Part shown: positions 49,988-58,546 of the stretch, piece after piece | Layout of the letters: every line of letters begins with the position of its first letter | How positions within the stretch are numbered: position 1 is the stretch's first letter | Assembly (NCBI GenBank): GCA_023954195.1 | Contig: JAMLIK010000001.1 | Coordinates: 868,001 to 932,000 of the forward strand | DNA from: Xanthobacteraceae bacterium | GTDB taxonomy: Bacteria; Pseudomonadota; Alphaproteobacteria; Rhizobiales; Xanthobacteraceae | DNA: 64,000 bases | Reading direction: 5' to 3' | Notes under the pieces: model-generated | Database searches by the model: none | What the model was told of the DNA's origin: nothing | What the model saw: the letters and a program-made list of their open reading frames with translations, nothing else | Made by a program: the position numbers and the translations under genes

Positions 49988-51220
49988 ATGGCTAAGATCG
50001 TTAGAACCAAATCCAAGGCGCTTGGCGGCATCACGCCGGAAGAAAAGGCTCGCATGGACGAACATGCGAAGCTCTGGATTTCGCGCGCGATGCGCACCGA
50101 TCCGATTGAGCCGGACAAGATCATCCCAGCAATTGAGGGGTTGTACCAGATCGCCGGTCTGAAGAAGCCGCGCGTTGTGATCGTGCCTTCGCCGTTGGTG
50201 ATGGCCTACGCTTATGGTGCCTCTGCTGCGATCTGGCATGCGCGGAAGAATCCGGGGAAAACCGACGCCGCCACCTACGCCGCCACCTACGCCGCCACCG
50301 ACGCCGCCACCTACGCCGCCACCTACGCCGCCACCTACGCCGCCACCTACGCCGCCACCGACGCCGCCACCTACGCCGCCACCTACGCCGCCACCGACGC
50401 CGCCACCTACGCCGCCACCTACGCCGCCACCGCCGCCGCCACCGACGCCGCCACCGACGCCGCCACCTACGCCGCCACCTACGCCGCCACCCGCGCCGCC
50501 ACCGACGACGCCACCGACGCTAAATTGGCCGCTCAGGCATGTTTCGACATGGCTGGACCGCTCGGCATCGAATGCGCCAAGCGCTGGTGGAACGTTTATC
50601 ACGGCGGCAACATGTGGGCCGGATACGATTGCTATATGACCTCTTGTCGCGACATTCTTGGCCTCGAACTCCGAGAGCACGCCGGATATGCATTTTGGGA
50701 GCAGGCTGCAATCCACGGGGGATTCCGCGTTATGCACGAGGAATTTTGCCTCGTGTCAGATTTTCCCGAAATCATCCGCAAAGATGAGGAAAATCGCCCT
50801 CACTGCGAAACGGGGCCTTCGCATCGCTGGCGTGACGGATGGTCGCTTTACCACTGGCATGGTGTCCGCATCCCCGCAGAATGGATCGAGGATCGCAAGA
50901 GCCTGACGCCTACAATCGCGCTTGGTCAGCAAAACATGGAGTTGCGCCGCGCCGCTTGTGAAATTCTCGGTTGGGCAAGCATCCTCAGCGATCTCAACGC
51001 AAAGACGATCGATCACGATGACGATCCTCAAATCGGTGATCTGGTCGAAGTGACGCTTCCCGACCTGCCGCAGCCAGCGAAGTTCCTCCGCGTCCGATGC
51101 GGCACAGGTCGCGAGTTCGCCATCGGCATCCCGCCACACATCAACAAGGCTCTCGACGCTCAGGCGTGGATTATCGGCCTTGATCCGAAAGATTTTCAAC
51201 GCCCCGAAGTGCGGGCTTAG
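49988..51220 (+). CDS. DUF6745 protein with an internal AATx repeat array
   Basis: 410 aa. The N-terminal part (KARMDEHAKLWISRAMRTDPIEPDKIIPAIEGLYQIAGL) and C-terminal part (HCETGPSHRWRDGWSLYHWHGVRIPAEWIE, and RRAACEILGWASILSDLNAK) match DUF6745. Between them, residues about 94-177 are 21 tandem AAT-Tyr/Asp units encoded by 12-bp repeats (50267-50518). The array replaces a normal linker and is likely variable in length by slippage. Function unknown. A longer frame on the opposite strand is an artefact of the repeat. Confidence 0.75.
   Translation: MAKIVRTKSKALGGITPEEKARMDEHAKLWISRAMRTDPIEPDKIIPAIEGLYQIAGLKKPRVVIVPSPLVMAYAYGASAAIWHARKNPGKTDAATYAATYAATDAATYAATYAATYAATYAATDAATYAATYAATDAATYAATYAATAAATDAATDAATYAATYAATRAATDDATDAKLAAQACFDMAGPLGIECAKRWWNVYHGGNMWAGYDCYMTSCRDILGLELREHAGYAFWEQAAIHGGFRVMHEEFCLVSDFPEIIRKDEENRPHCETGPSHRWRDGWSLYHWHGVRIPAEWIEDRKSLTPTIALGQQNMELRRAACEILGWASILSDLNAKTIDHDDDPQIGDLVEVTLPDLPQPAKFLRVRCGTGREFAIGIPPHINKALDAQAWIIGLDPKDFQRPEVRA
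50267..50518 (+). repeat. 21-unit 12-bp tandem repeat in the DUF6745 gene
   Basis: Units GCCGCCACCTAC or GCCGCCACCGAC (AATY/AATD), with single variants (GCC for TAC; CGC). Of 21 units, 20 begin GCCGCCACC. Because the unit is a multiple of three, slippage adds or removes four residues without frameshift. Confidence 0.95.
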
Positions 51221-51236
51221 CAAGGAGAAGACTAGA

Positions 51237-51608
51237 ATGAAATCGTTCCAGAAGATCGCCGCCCAAGGTGAAATCACAATCCGTCGCATTGGTGATGTGC
51301 CGACAAAATGCGGCACCGTTTCAGGCATCCCACTCACTCTTGAGCGTGGCAAGTTGATTATCGGCCATAGCGAAACCGGCCACCACCACGTGCTTGAGCG
51401 GGCGAGCGGCGCGGCTGTTACGGTTCTCGATCGCGCGCCGGAAGGAATGCGTATCCTTCACGCGATTCTGGCCGAACCGAATAAGCTGATACATGAGCGC
51501 GGCCACGACACTCATGAAACGATCGAGTTGCCGCCGGGCGAATACGAGTTCCGCATCGCCCGCGAATTCGATCACTACGCCGAACTGGCGCGGCAGTCGG
51601 CGGACTAG
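51237..51608 (+). CDS. Small protein paired with the DUF6745 gene
   Basis: 123 aa. MKSFQKIAAQGEITIRRIGD, then GHSETGHHHVLERASGAAVTVLDRA and a beta-rich C terminus. His-rich GHSETGHHHV could bind metal. AAGGAGAA precedes ATG 51237. Likely works with DUF6745 by position. Family unknown. Confidence 0.65.
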   Translation: MKSFQKIAAQGEITIRRIGDVPTKCGTVSGIPLTLERGKLIIGHSETGHHHVLERASGAAVTVLDRAPEGMRILHAILAEPNKLIHERGHDTHETIELPPGEYEFRIAREFDHYAELARQSAD

Positions 51609-51693
51609 CGATGACGGGCCGCATACATAGCGAGGCAGCTACATTCTGCCTCGTCTTTCTTCGCGCTCGACAAGCTCAGACGGAGGCGCTGGG

Positions 51694-52845
51694 GTGAATG
51701 GACGCGCTCTCTACATCGAAATCGACGAATACTGTCGAGCCTGGTTGCGAAACCTCATCGCCGCAGATCTCATCTGCCCCGGCGATGTCGTTGGAGACAT
51801 CCTTGACGTCCGACCGCGCGACCTCGATCGGTACAATCAGGTCCACGCCTTCGCCGGCATTGGCATCTGGTCAGGATCATTGCGAGACGCAGGAATCCGA
51901 GACAACGACTACGTCTGGACCGGATCGTGCCCATGCCAACCTTTCAGCGCGGCAGGCCAAAGAGGCGGGTTTGCTGACGAGCGGCACCTATGGCCCGCCT
52001 TCTTCCATCTCATCAAGGAGTGCCGCCCTCCAGTCGTTCTTGGCGAGCAAGTTGCAAGCCCGGATGGGCTTCAGTGGTTCGATCTTGTTTCGTCTGACCT
52101 GGAAGGAGCGGACTACGCCATCGGGGCGGCCGATCTGTGCGCTGCGGGCATCGCGGTGGCCGCAGGCGAAACGGAAGTCGGGCAACCGACTCTCGAATGG
52201 ATACGAAGGGCCGTTCAGTCTTGTCCTGATCCCTTTCTCGCCGCCGAGCTACGTGATTATGCCGAATGGTTTGACCGAGAGGCTGGTATCGGCCCTCCGC
52301 ACATCCGCCAACGGCTGTGCTGGATGGCCTACGCCGACCAAGGGCAACGCGGACGGTTCCCAGATCGCGAAGGATGCGAGCCCGACCGGGCGCCGGCCGG
52401 ACGGCAGCAAGGCGATGGTGAGCCTGAACCAGGTCGCGCAGTTGGCGGGATGGCCGACAGCGATGGCCGGTACGCCCGCGCGGAACGGCAACAACGAGGC
52501 TGGCAATACGGACAGCAGCCGCAAGACGGTATCGCTGGCGCATGGAGCCATCCCGATAGCCTCATGGGCAATACCGACGACGCGGGATCACAAGGACGGG
52601 GCGAGCGTCGGAACGGCGCCGATCAACGGCTTGCTGGGCCGACAAGTCTGGCTGGCTGGACCCGCGCCGACTGGATCATCTGCACAGACGGAAAAGCCAG
52701 GCCAATTGAACCCGGCACATTCCCGTTGGCTCATGGACAGTCCAACCGCGTGGGACGACTGCGCGCCTACGGCAACGCGATGCACCGGGCGAAAATCACG
52801 CAATTCATCCTCGCGGCGCAAGAAGCAATCGGAGCCCCGTCATGA
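51694..52845 (+). CDS. C5 cytosine DNA methyltransferase (Dcm-like)
   Basis: 383 aa. Motif [16 protein letters not shown], catalytic motif [21 protein letters not shown] with the Cys in PCQ, motif VI-like GEQVA, motif [15 protein letters not shown] and the C-terminal [18 protein letters not shown]. All core motifs are present in one open frame, so it should be active. GTG 51694 has GGAGG upstream. A second frame (51698-52855) overlaps it almost completely. Stop overlaps the next gene as ATGA. Probably protects phage DNA from restriction. Confidence 0.85.
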   Translation: MNGRALYIEIDEYCRAWLRNLIAADLICPGDVVGDILDVRPRDLDRYNQVHAFAGIGIWSGSLRDAGIRDNDYVWTGSCPCQPFSAAGQRGGFADERHLWPAFFHLIKECRPPVVLGEQVASPDGLQWFDLVSSDLEGADYAIGAADLCAAGIAVAAGETEVGQPTLEWIRRAVQSCPDPFLAAELRDYAEWFDREAGIGPPHIRQRLCWMAYADQGQRGRFPDREGCEPDRAPAGRQQGDGEPEPGRAVGGMADSDGRYARAERQQRGWQYGQQPQDGIAGAWSHPDSLMGNTDDAGSQGRGERRNGADQRLAGPTSLAGWTRADWIICTDGKARPIEPGTFPLAHGQSNRVGRLRAYGNAMHRAKITQFILAAQEAIGAPS

Positions 52846-52855
52846 CGAATCCTGA
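51698..52855 (+). CDS. Overlapping +1-frame protein of the methylase locus
   Basis: 385 aa, open in the +1 frame over the whole methylase gene. It contains [64 protein letters not shown] and [11 protein letters not shown], motifs I recognise from a widespread family of phage proteins of unknown function often annotated near methylases. ATG 51698 is four bases after the methylase GTG and can share the same ribosome site. Conserved motifs in this frame argue for real coding rather than a chance shadow. Confidence 0.6.
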   Translation: MDALSTSKSTNTVEPGCETSSPQISSAPAMSLETSLTSDRATSIGTIRSTPSPALASGQDHCETQESETTTTSGPDRAHANLSARQAKEAGLLTSGTYGPPSSISSRSAALQSFLASKLQARMGFSGSILFRLTWKERTTPSGRPICALRASRWPQAKRKSGNRLSNGYEGPFSLVLIPFSPPSYVIMPNGLTERLVSALRTSANGCAGWPTPTKGNADGSQIAKDASPTGRRPDGSKAMVSLNQVAQLAGWPTAMAGTPARNGNNEAGNTDSSRKTVSLAHGAIPIASWAIPTTRDHKDGASVGTAPINGLLGRQVWLAGPAPTGSSAQTEKPGQLNPAHSRWLMDSPTAWDDCAPTATRCTGRKSRNSSSRRKKQSEPRHDES

Positions 52856-54248
52856 TCGCGAGGAACTGGTGAAGCCGCGCAAGCACTACTTCGTGCCGAG
52901 CGACGATGATTTCGATACGTGCGCACGCTGCGGTAATCACATTCGTAGCGACGTACATTGCTCGAACAAGGAGCGGCCGGAAACCGACGCCGAGTACATT
53001 GATCGGCTTGAATCCGCCCTCCGCCGTCTCGCCTCATCTGATGGCGGGGTGAAGGGCGAGCCTGTGCCTGTGGCGTGGCCGCGACCGGCGTCGCTCCATT
53101 GGCTCGGTGATCGAGAGGATGCCAACAAATCGCGACACGCTGCCGATATGCGCGGCTGTGTCATGTATTTTGATCGGCAAAGTGATTGCTTGCAATTCAT
53201 GCGCTTAATCGAAGTGGGGACCGCCCCTCCCGCAGCCGCCGGGATGCGAGAGGCGTTGAAATTCGCCCATTCGACAATGGAAAGCCTGCGTGTTGCGTTG
53301 AGAGACGATCCGGCTGTCCACGGCAGAGAGTGGATACCTCACGGAATTGCACTTAACTCCGCAATCCGGAAAGCGGACAATGCACTCGCAGACGCAGCCC
53401 TCACCGCGCCCGGCGCGACGACGAAATCTGACGGGGGCGGGGAAGATGCGCCAACCGACGCGCAACGCCAAGAGGCATTGCGTTTGCTGAGCGCAGAGGA
53501 CGGGCGGCAATCGAAACTTCATGATTTGCTCGAAACGATCCGCGAGCAAATTCGTACCGGGATTGAGCCGGAACACCGCCCCGAAGGTTTGTTCAAAAAT
53601 ATTCAAGACGCAGTCTACGCTATGCGCGGACGCACTCCGCTGATGAATGACGCGGCGATTACATGCGCCCTCTACACTGACCAATCAGATGGTTTTAAGC
53701 GTGGCCTCGATGCCGCCGCGTGTTGGCATGAATCAGAAGCAAGACACGCCAAGGCGATCTACTGCGAAATGGATCGATATTCGGAAGACCACGAAGAACG
53801 TGCCAGTTGGCGATCACATAAGGACAAGGAAGATCGCCACCTTTACTGCGCGCGAGTAATCCGAACAGTAGCTGGCCCGTCAGACCCCGACTGGGAGCAA
53901 GATCAAGCCGAGACGACGCGGATCAAGCCTTCATCCACCCGCAGCGAGGTAACAGCTTTGGCCGACATTGCGGAAGAGCGCCGCCGACAACGCGATGTCA
54001 AAGGTTGGACGGTCGAGCACGATGACGGCCATGCAACGGGCGAAATGGCCGGCGCCGCTGCATGCTATGCACTGAGCACAATCAAGCATTGGGCGAAAGA
54101 CCATGTCATCAAGTTGATCTGGCCGTGGGCCTCCGAATGGTGGAAGCCAAAAGATCACCGCCGCAACCTCGTTAAGGCCGGCGCTCTGATTGTTGCGGAG
54201 ATCGAGCGGCTCGATCGCCTCGACCAATTCGAGATCGGGAGGAAGTGA
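52842..54248 (+). CDS. Phage protein with C-terminal conserved helical domain
   Basis: 468 aa. The N terminus has zinc-like [14 protein letters not shown]. Charged helical middle. C-terminal [27 protein letters not shown], then [50 protein letters not shown] is a conserved phage domain of unknown activity, possibly MazG-like pyrophosphohydrolase related, unproven. ATG 52842 overlaps the methylase stop (ATGA). The C-terminal half likely defines the family. Confidence 0.65.
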   Translation: MTNPDREELVKPRKHYFVPSDDDFDTCARCGNHIRSDVHCSNKERPETDAEYIDRLESALRRLASSDGGVKGEPVPVAWPRPASLHWLGDREDANKSRHAADMRGCVMYFDRQSDCLQFMRLIEVGTAPPAAAGMREALKFAHSTMESLRVALRDDPAVHGREWIPHGIALNSAIRKADNALADAALTAPGATTKSDGGGEDAPTDAQRQEALRLLSAEDGRQSKLHDLLETIREQIRTGIEPEHRPEGLFKNIQDAVYAMRGRTPLMNDAAITCALYTDQSDGFKRGLDAAACWHESEARHAKAIYCEMDRYSEDHEERASWRSHKDKEDRHLYCARVIRTVAGPSDPDWEQDQAETTRIKPSSTRSEVTALADIAEERRRQRDVKGWTVEHDDGHATGEMAGAAACYALSTIKHWAKDHVIKLIWPWASEWWKPKDHRRNLVKAGALIVAEIERLDRLDQFEIGRK

Positions 54249-54466
54249 TGCTCGGCAGACATCAATTTAGAGTTGGACAGCGTGTACGGCCTAGTCTTAG
54301 CGGGATTGAAGCCAACTTGTTTCCCGGCGCAAAGGCTGAGCGTGGCGGACTCGTAGTGAAAGTTGATCGCTACAACAGCCCGACAATTGTGTGGGATGGG
54401 ATGAAGACGCCCCACGGCTACCATCCAGATTTTATCGAGCCTGATCGACGGAGGAAGCGTCCATGA
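54248..54466 (+). CDS. Small SH3-like phage protein
   Basis: 72 aa. [20 protein letters not shown], then FPGAKAERGGLVVKVDRYNSPTIVWDG, a small beta-barrel/KOW-like pattern. Shares TGATG with the previous stop and ATGA with the next start. Unknown function. Confidence 0.6.
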   Translation: MLGRHQFRVGQRVRPSLSGIEANLFPGAKAERGGLVVKVDRYNSPTIVWDGMKTPHGYHPDFIEPDRRRKRP

Positions 54467-55038
54467 CCACACCGAAAGAAGCGCTGGAACAGATCATCGC
54501 AATTCCGAACCGGGACTACGGCTCTGATTGGGATGAGATTGAGGAAGCCAGAGAGATTGCCCGCAAGGCCCTCGCCTCTCTCGAAGGCGATGCGGTCGAG
54601 AGGGTGGAATTGCCATTCGCCCACGCGATCAATGACGTTCTGAACGCGATGGTTGACGCACAAGAGGAAATGACAACCACGAAGATATCGGCGCGGATAC
54701 TTAGCGACAGTACCGTTCGCGCCATCCTCGCAACGGGCCTTGTGCCTAACGAAGCGGCAAAATGCACTGAAATATCTACGCTCCGAATGGCGCTCGAAGA
54801 TGTGACGAGCGGCATTACTGCGGCTTGCGTCGAAGCGGAAATCAGGGCCGACGAGCGGGAGAAATGCGCGAAGGTGGCGCTTTCCGCAAACCGTCAATAC
54901 AAAACCGCCCAAGGGCAAGCCCATTCCGCCGTGGACGAGGGCGGAAGTTACAAGGAAGGTGGGAGCTTCTTTTCTACTGATGCAAATCTTCCGGACTTCG
55001 TCGCCGCCGCCATTCGGTCGAACGGGAGGGGTGAATGA
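54463..55038 (+). CDS. Helical phage protein
   Basis: 191 aa. IEEAREIARKALASLEGDAVERVELPFAHAINDVLNAMVDAQEEM, then ALEDVTSGITAACVEAEIRADEREKCAKVALS. Soluble and acidic. Coupled with neighbours by ATGA junctions. Unknown. Confidence 0.6.
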   Translation: MTTPKEALEQIIAIPNRDYGSDWDEIEEAREIARKALASLEGDAVERVELPFAHAINDVLNAMVDAQEEMTTTKISARILSDSTVRAILATGLVPNEAAKCTEISTLRMALEDVTSGITAACVEAEIRADEREKCAKVALSANRQYKTAQGQAHSAVDEGGSYKEGGSFFSTDANLPDFVAAAIRSNGRGE

Positions 55039-55286
55039 AGCTGACAGAGGCGCAGCGCGGTCTAATCATTGCAATGGGCTTTCGCTCAAACGCGCTGGCG
55101 AACGGCGACGAATACTCTCCGATGTGGTGGCTCGAAGGCGGCGATGCCGTTAAGGCCAACGTCGCAAAGTCACTCATCAATCGCAAAATGATCAGGCTGA
55201 CAAAACACGAAGGCGGGCAGCCCGGCATCTTGTTCTACACCGTCACCTCAGCTGGCCGCGCCGCGCTTAAGCGGGAGGGGAAGTAG
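55035..55286 (+). CDS. Small winged-helix-like phage protein
   Basis: 83 aa. MKLTEAQRGLIIAMGFRSNA, then NRKMIRLTKHEGGQPGILFYTVTSAGRAALKRE. The last part resembles the wing and recognition region of small phage transcription or DNA-binding proteins. Coupled to its neighbours. Confidence 0.6.
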   Translation: MKLTEAQRGLIIAMGFRSNALANGDEYSPMWWLEGGDAVKANVAKSLINRKMIRLTKHEGGQPGILFYTVTSAGRAALKREGK

Positions 55287-55502
55287 ATGTTTTTGTACAA
55301 TGACGATTTGGCGAAAGAGGCGGCCAAGGCGCGCTCTGATTTAACCATGTTCGCCGCCATTCAAGCGTTGTGCGAGCGCAGCCTGTTTTCTTCATACTCA
55401 TGCCGCGCCGAAGCGGAGATCGTTCGCATCTGCAAAATTGAACAAGCTAATTGTATTAAGCGGTACGACTCCGCGATTGACGAGCTTAGGAGCCGTACAT
55501 GA
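55287..55502 (+). CDS. Small phage protein
   Basis: 71 aa, helical (MFLYNDDLAKEAAKARSDLT, then IVRICKIEQANCIKRYDSAIDELRS). Starts one base after the preceding stop. GGGGAAG precedes. Unknown. Confidence 0.5.
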   Translation: MFLYNDDLAKEAAKARSDLTMFAAIQALCERSLFSSYSCRAEAEIVRICKIEQANCIKRYDSAIDELRSRT

Positions 55503-55879
55503 CCGATGACCTGGTGAGCCGGTTGCGCAACCTAGCGCCGGAAAGCGATGACATGCCGGCTACCCGTTCGGTAATGCTCGACGCGGCTGCCGAAATCGAG
55601 ATGTGGGCGGCTCAGGCTTTGAAGGAAGAGGATTGTCGGGAGATGTGGCGAGCCCGCGCTGACGCTGCCGAATCCGAACTCTCTGCCCTCCGCGCCCGTG
55701 TCCGGGAAGTCGTGGGGCCGTTTGCGATGTTAGAGGCAACCGGATGGACGGGTTCGTATTTTTCAGAGCCCGGGCATGATGGGGACAACGTGTCTATTCT
55801 GTATCATGCAGAGAGCCACACCACGGTCACTAGAGGCCATTTCCGCGCCGCCCGCCAACTGATGGAGGAAGTGAAATGA
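55499..55879 (+). CDS. Phage protein with central coiled coil
   Basis: 126 aa. VMLDAAAEIEMWAAQALKEE, DAAESELSALRARVREVVGPF coiled-coil, then a short beta region. ATGA coupling at both ends. Unknown. Confidence 0.55.
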   Translation: MTDDLVSRLRNLAPESDDMPATRSVMLDAAAEIEMWAAQALKEEDCREMWRARADAAESELSALRARVREVVGPFAMLEATGWTGSYFSEPGHDGDNVSILYHAESHTTVTRGHFRAARQLMEEVK

Positions 55880-56097
55880 CGGATTTCGAAACGTTACGCA
55901 GCAATAAAGCCATTGTCGCGCACCGTCAGATTAACTGCGACATGGGCGGCGCTACTGTTCAATGCGTCATTCTTGCTGATGGTTTCATCGTGGAATGCGG
56001 CTCTGACGGGCATGCACAGAAACGCGCCGACCTCCTCGCAGAAGCAGTCAACTGCTTCGGAGCCGAGTGCTTTGCCTTCACGCGGAGAAAGCCATGA
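55876..56097 (+). CDS. Small phage protein
   Basis: 73 aa. Beta-rich core (IVAHRQINCDMGGATVQCVIL, and FIVECGSDGHAQKRADLLAEAV). It resembles small phage DNA-metabolism partners but no family recognised. Confidence 0.5.
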   Translation: MTDFETLRSNKAIVAHRQINCDMGGATVQCVILADGFIVECGSDGHAQKRADLLAEAVNCFGAECFAFTRRKP

Positions 56098-56492
56098 CCC
56101 AACTTTCCCCCACTGCGCTGGAAGCGGCTGCGAAGGCGATTGCTGAGCATAATGGCGATGACATTGACACGGTGCCGACAAGTAAAAGCCACTGGAATGC
56201 AGAGGCCGGACATTTCGGCGGACGGTTTCGCACCGTCAACGAACCTTTCCGTTCGGACTACGAAGAACAGGCCACCGCCGCGATCACGGCCTACCTGGAA
56301 GCGCGCAGAACGGAAGGGTTTGTGGAGGTGCCGGTTGAGCCAACAGTGGAGATGACAGAAGCGGCTCTCCATTGCCACGCCGTGAATAGTCCGTTCGAAT
56401 CGCCGTTCGGGCCGGGCGGATCGTTTGCATCCTACTACCGCGTCATGATCGCAGCAGCGCAGAACGGAGGGGTAAGTGATGACTTGGGTTAA
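56094..56492 (+). CDS. Phage protein of unknown function
   Basis: 132 aa from ATG 56094 (MTQLSPTALEAAAKAIAEHN). Segments RSDYEEQATAAITAYLEARRTEGFVEVPVEPTVEM and YYRVMIAAAQNGG. ATG overlaps the prior stop as ATGA; residues from 56067 are rejected. Confidence 0.55.
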   Translation: MTQLSPTALEAAAKAIAEHNGDDIDTVPTSKSHWNAEAGHFGGRFRTVNEPFRSDYEEQATAAITAYLEARRTEGFVEVPVEPTVEMTEAALHCHAVNSPFESPFGPGGSFASYYRVMIAAAQNGGVSDDLG

Positions 56493-56703
56493 CGCTACCA
56501 TCCCGACAGCAATGGAAATCCGTGAAGAACAGCGCGCGGATTCCTTGGAAAAGGAACGCGACTTCTGGCTCAAGAAGGCAGAGCAGCTTCAACGTGAGCT
56601 TGAGAATATTTGGGATCACGCGCGCGAAGCCGGCCGCATCGAATTGCACCATCGCCGCGAAAAGCTGGTGCTAGTCACGGAGCCCACCGATGCAAGTAAC
56701 TGA
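56479..56703 (+). CDS. Coiled-coil phage protein
   Basis: 74 aa. Charged coiled-coil (REEQRADSLEKERDFWLKKAEQLQRELENIWDHAREAGRIE). ATG 56479 follows GTG 56476 region. Coupled to neighbours. Unknown. Confidence 0.5.
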   Translation: MTWVNATIPTAMEIREEQRADSLEKERDFWLKKAEQLQRELENIWDHAREAGRIELHHRREKLVLVTEPTDASN

Positions 56704-56893
56704 CGCGATGGTCGCGAAGGCGCTCCCCTACGTCTACTTCTGGAATCGGATGGGCCGGAAGGGCCAGCGTTGCGCGGTACTCGCTCGCGGCAAGATGAAT
56801 AGCTGCCTCGTCAAATTCGCGGATGGCTTCACAGCGATCACTAGCCGAAATGCAATCAGGAGGGCAGAATCCTCCCCCGAGGCTGTCAGATGA
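56690..56893 (+). CDS. Small beta-barrel-like phage protein
   Basis: 67 aa. MQVTDAMVAKALPYVYFWNR, then QRCAVLARGKMNSCLVKFADGFTAITSRNAIRRA. Likely a small OB/KOW-like nucleic-acid binding protein by strand pattern; unproven. Overlaps the HNH start. Confidence 0.5.
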   Translation: MQVTDAMVAKALPYVYFWNRMGRKGQRCAVLARGKMNSCLVKFADGFTAITSRNAIRRAESSPEAVR

Positions 56894-57405
56894 GCAGGAC
56901 AGCAGCCCGCCTTACCCAGGTAGAGGTCGAGAGACTTCGCGATCTTTTGCGCTACGATCCAGATAGCGGCGAATTTACGTGGTGCGTTGCCCGAGGAAAC
57001 CTTCGAGCCGGCTGCGAAGCCGGGACCAAAAACACGAGAGGCTATATCGTGATAAAAGTGGACCGTCGCAGCTATGGCGCTCACCGCCTCGCGTGGCTTT
57101 ATATGACCGGTTCTATGCCGCCGGATGAGATCGATCACATCGATATGGACAGATCCAACAATCGGTGGAGCAATCTTCGGGCGGCAACAACCTCCCAGAA
57201 CCAAGCCAACCGCAAGAAGTTATCGAACAATGCCTCTGGCATCAAAGGGGTAAGTTGGCACAAGCGAGTACAGAAGTGGCAAGTCCGCGCAATGAAAAAC
57301 GGTCGCCACTACTCGCTTGGATACACATCCAGTCTTGCTGAAGCAAAGTCTCTCTATGAGAACGCCGCGCAAACACTATTCGGCTCGTATGCTCGGGTTG
57401 ATTAA
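56890..57405 (+). CDS. HNH-AP2 homing endonuclease
   Basis: 171 aa. HNH part: AHRLAWLYMTGSMPPDEIDHIDMDRSNNRWSNLR with H, N and H positions, then DNA-binding AP2-like region KGVSWHKRVQKWQVRAMKNGRHYSLGYTSSLAEAKSLYENA. Typical free-standing phage homing endonuclease. It occupies the operon just before the integrase-linked gene. Confidence 0.85.
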   Translation: MSRTAARLTQVEVERLRDLLRYDPDSGEFTWCVARGNLRAGCEAGTKNTRGYIVIKVDRRSYGAHRLAWLYMTGSMPPDEIDHIDMDRSNNRWSNLRAATTSQNQANRKKLSNNASGIKGVSWHKRVQKWQVRAMKNGRHYSLGYTSSLAEAKSLYENAAQTLFGSYARVD

Positions 57406-57408
57406 ACC

Positions 57409-57594
57409 ATGTCACGCCGCCCTGCCACCGTTATACAAGCAGACATTGCCCGCGCGATCCGTGCGGCAAAGCAGACTGGCGCGGGCTGCGTTGAGATTCT
57501 GCCGGACGGGTCGATCAGGATCAGTCTTTCCCCGACATCCACAGAAACCCACAGGGCCAGGAAGGTTGAAGATCGCGAGGAGATCATCCTTTGA
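57409..57594 (+). CDS. Small integrase-linked protein
   Basis: 61 aa. MSRRPATVIQADIARAIRAA, then GCVEILPDGSIRISLSP. I recognise this type of small protein as lying directly upstream of tyrosine integrases in Rhizobiales prophages, sometimes coupled to them. It may be excision-related. Its stop codon overlaps the 8-bp target duplication of the IS element (TTGATGAT 57591-57598). Confidence 0.7.
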   Translation: MSRRPATVIQADIARAIRAAKQTGAGCVEILPDGSIRISLSPTSTETHRARKVEDREEIIL

Positions 57595-57598
57595 TGAT
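57591..57598 (+). repeat. Left target-site duplication of the IS1595 element
   Basis: TTGATGAT, repeated exactly at 60268-60275 on the far side of the element. Confidence 0.9.
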
Positions 57599-57670
57599 CG
57601 GAATAAGTAGTTATGGGCTTGACCATGAATTCGGACCCGTATAAGGTTCATGGTATAGAAAGGACGCGCC

Positions 57671-58546
57671 ATGAACCTGCTCACGATATTCTCCAAGTTT
57701 CCGGATCAAGAAGCCTGCATTGAGTATCTTGAGAGGGTGCGTTGGGCTGATGACGCGCACTGCCCGCATTGCGGGTCCGATTCCGTTGCTCGCAAGGAAG
57801 ATGCTGGCCGTGTCGGGCGTTGGAACTGTCATGCTTGCAATTCCAGCTTCAACGTCTTGTCCGGGACAATTTTCGAGAAGACCCGCATCCCTTTGCAGAA
57901 GTGGTTCCTAGCCATTGGCTTAATCGTGAACGCGAAAAAGAGCCTTTCCAGCTTCCAACTCGCACGCGATCTGGACATGAACCAAAAGTCCGCTTGGTAC
58001 ATGCAGCAGCGTATCCGTGCTGCGATGCTCACCAAAGAGGGGGAGCTTTTGCAGGGGATCATTGAAGCCGATGAAACCTATGTCGGCGGAAAGCCGCGCA
58101 AGGGAAATCGTCGCGATGACGACACGCCCGGGCCTCGTGGGCGCGCGACCAAGAAGGTGCCTGTTGTCGGTGCAATCGAGCGCGGCGGGCGTGTTGTCGC
58201 GCGCGTTGCCGACGACCTGACGGGTAAAGGCCTCCTTCGTTTTCTGCGTAGTGTTGCCGATCCGAACGGCTCAATCCTCATGACCGATGAACTGTCGGCG
58301 TACAATGAGGCAGGAAAGGTCTTCCGCCGTTCGGTTATCAATCATCGCCGCGCCTATGCGGAGGGTCAGACGCACACCAATTCAATCGAGGGCTTTTGGT
58401 CGCTTTTGAAGCGTGCTTGGTATGGCTCGCACCACCACTATTCCAAGAGCTACATGCCCCTGTTCGTGGGCGAAGCGTGCTGGAAATACAATCAGCGCCG
58501 GAGCGCAGACCCCTTTGCCGAGTTCATGAAGGACTGCTTTGCATGA
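57671..58546 (+). CDS. ISXO2/IS1595-like transposase
   Basis: 291 aa. N-terminal zinc ribbon (HCPHCGSDSVARKEDAGRVGRWNCHAC). DDE-type catalytic domain: EADETYVGGKPRKGNRR (first D/E), ILMTDELSAYNEAG (second D), and THTNSIEGFWSLLKRAWYG (Asn/Glu). GKPRKGNR is typical for IS1595 family. AAGGA precedes ATG 57671. Full length and with no frameshift, so probably active. Confidence 0.93.
   Translation: MNLLTIFSKFPDQEACIEYLERVRWADDAHCPHCGSDSVARKEDAGRVGRWNCHACNSSFNVLSGTIFEKTRIPLQKWFLAIGLIVNAKKSLSSFQLARDLDMNQKSAWYMQQRIRAAMLTKEGELLQGIIEADETYVGGKPRKGNRRDDDTPGPRGRATKKVPVVGAIERGGRVVARVADDLTGKGLLRFLRSVADPNGSILMTDELSAYNEAGKVFRRSVINHRRAYAEGQTHTNSIEGFWSLLKRAWYGSHHHYSKSYMPLFVGEACWKYNQRRSADPFAEFMKDCFA

Noticed and set aside
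50267-50518. CRISPR array
   Set aside because: The units are 12 bp, directly adjacent with no spacers, and lie inside a coding frame.
49484-50737. Gly-Val-rich minus-strand protein over the repeat array
   Set aside because: It is only the reverse of the GCCGCCACC repeat; the plus frame has conserved DUF6745 ends.
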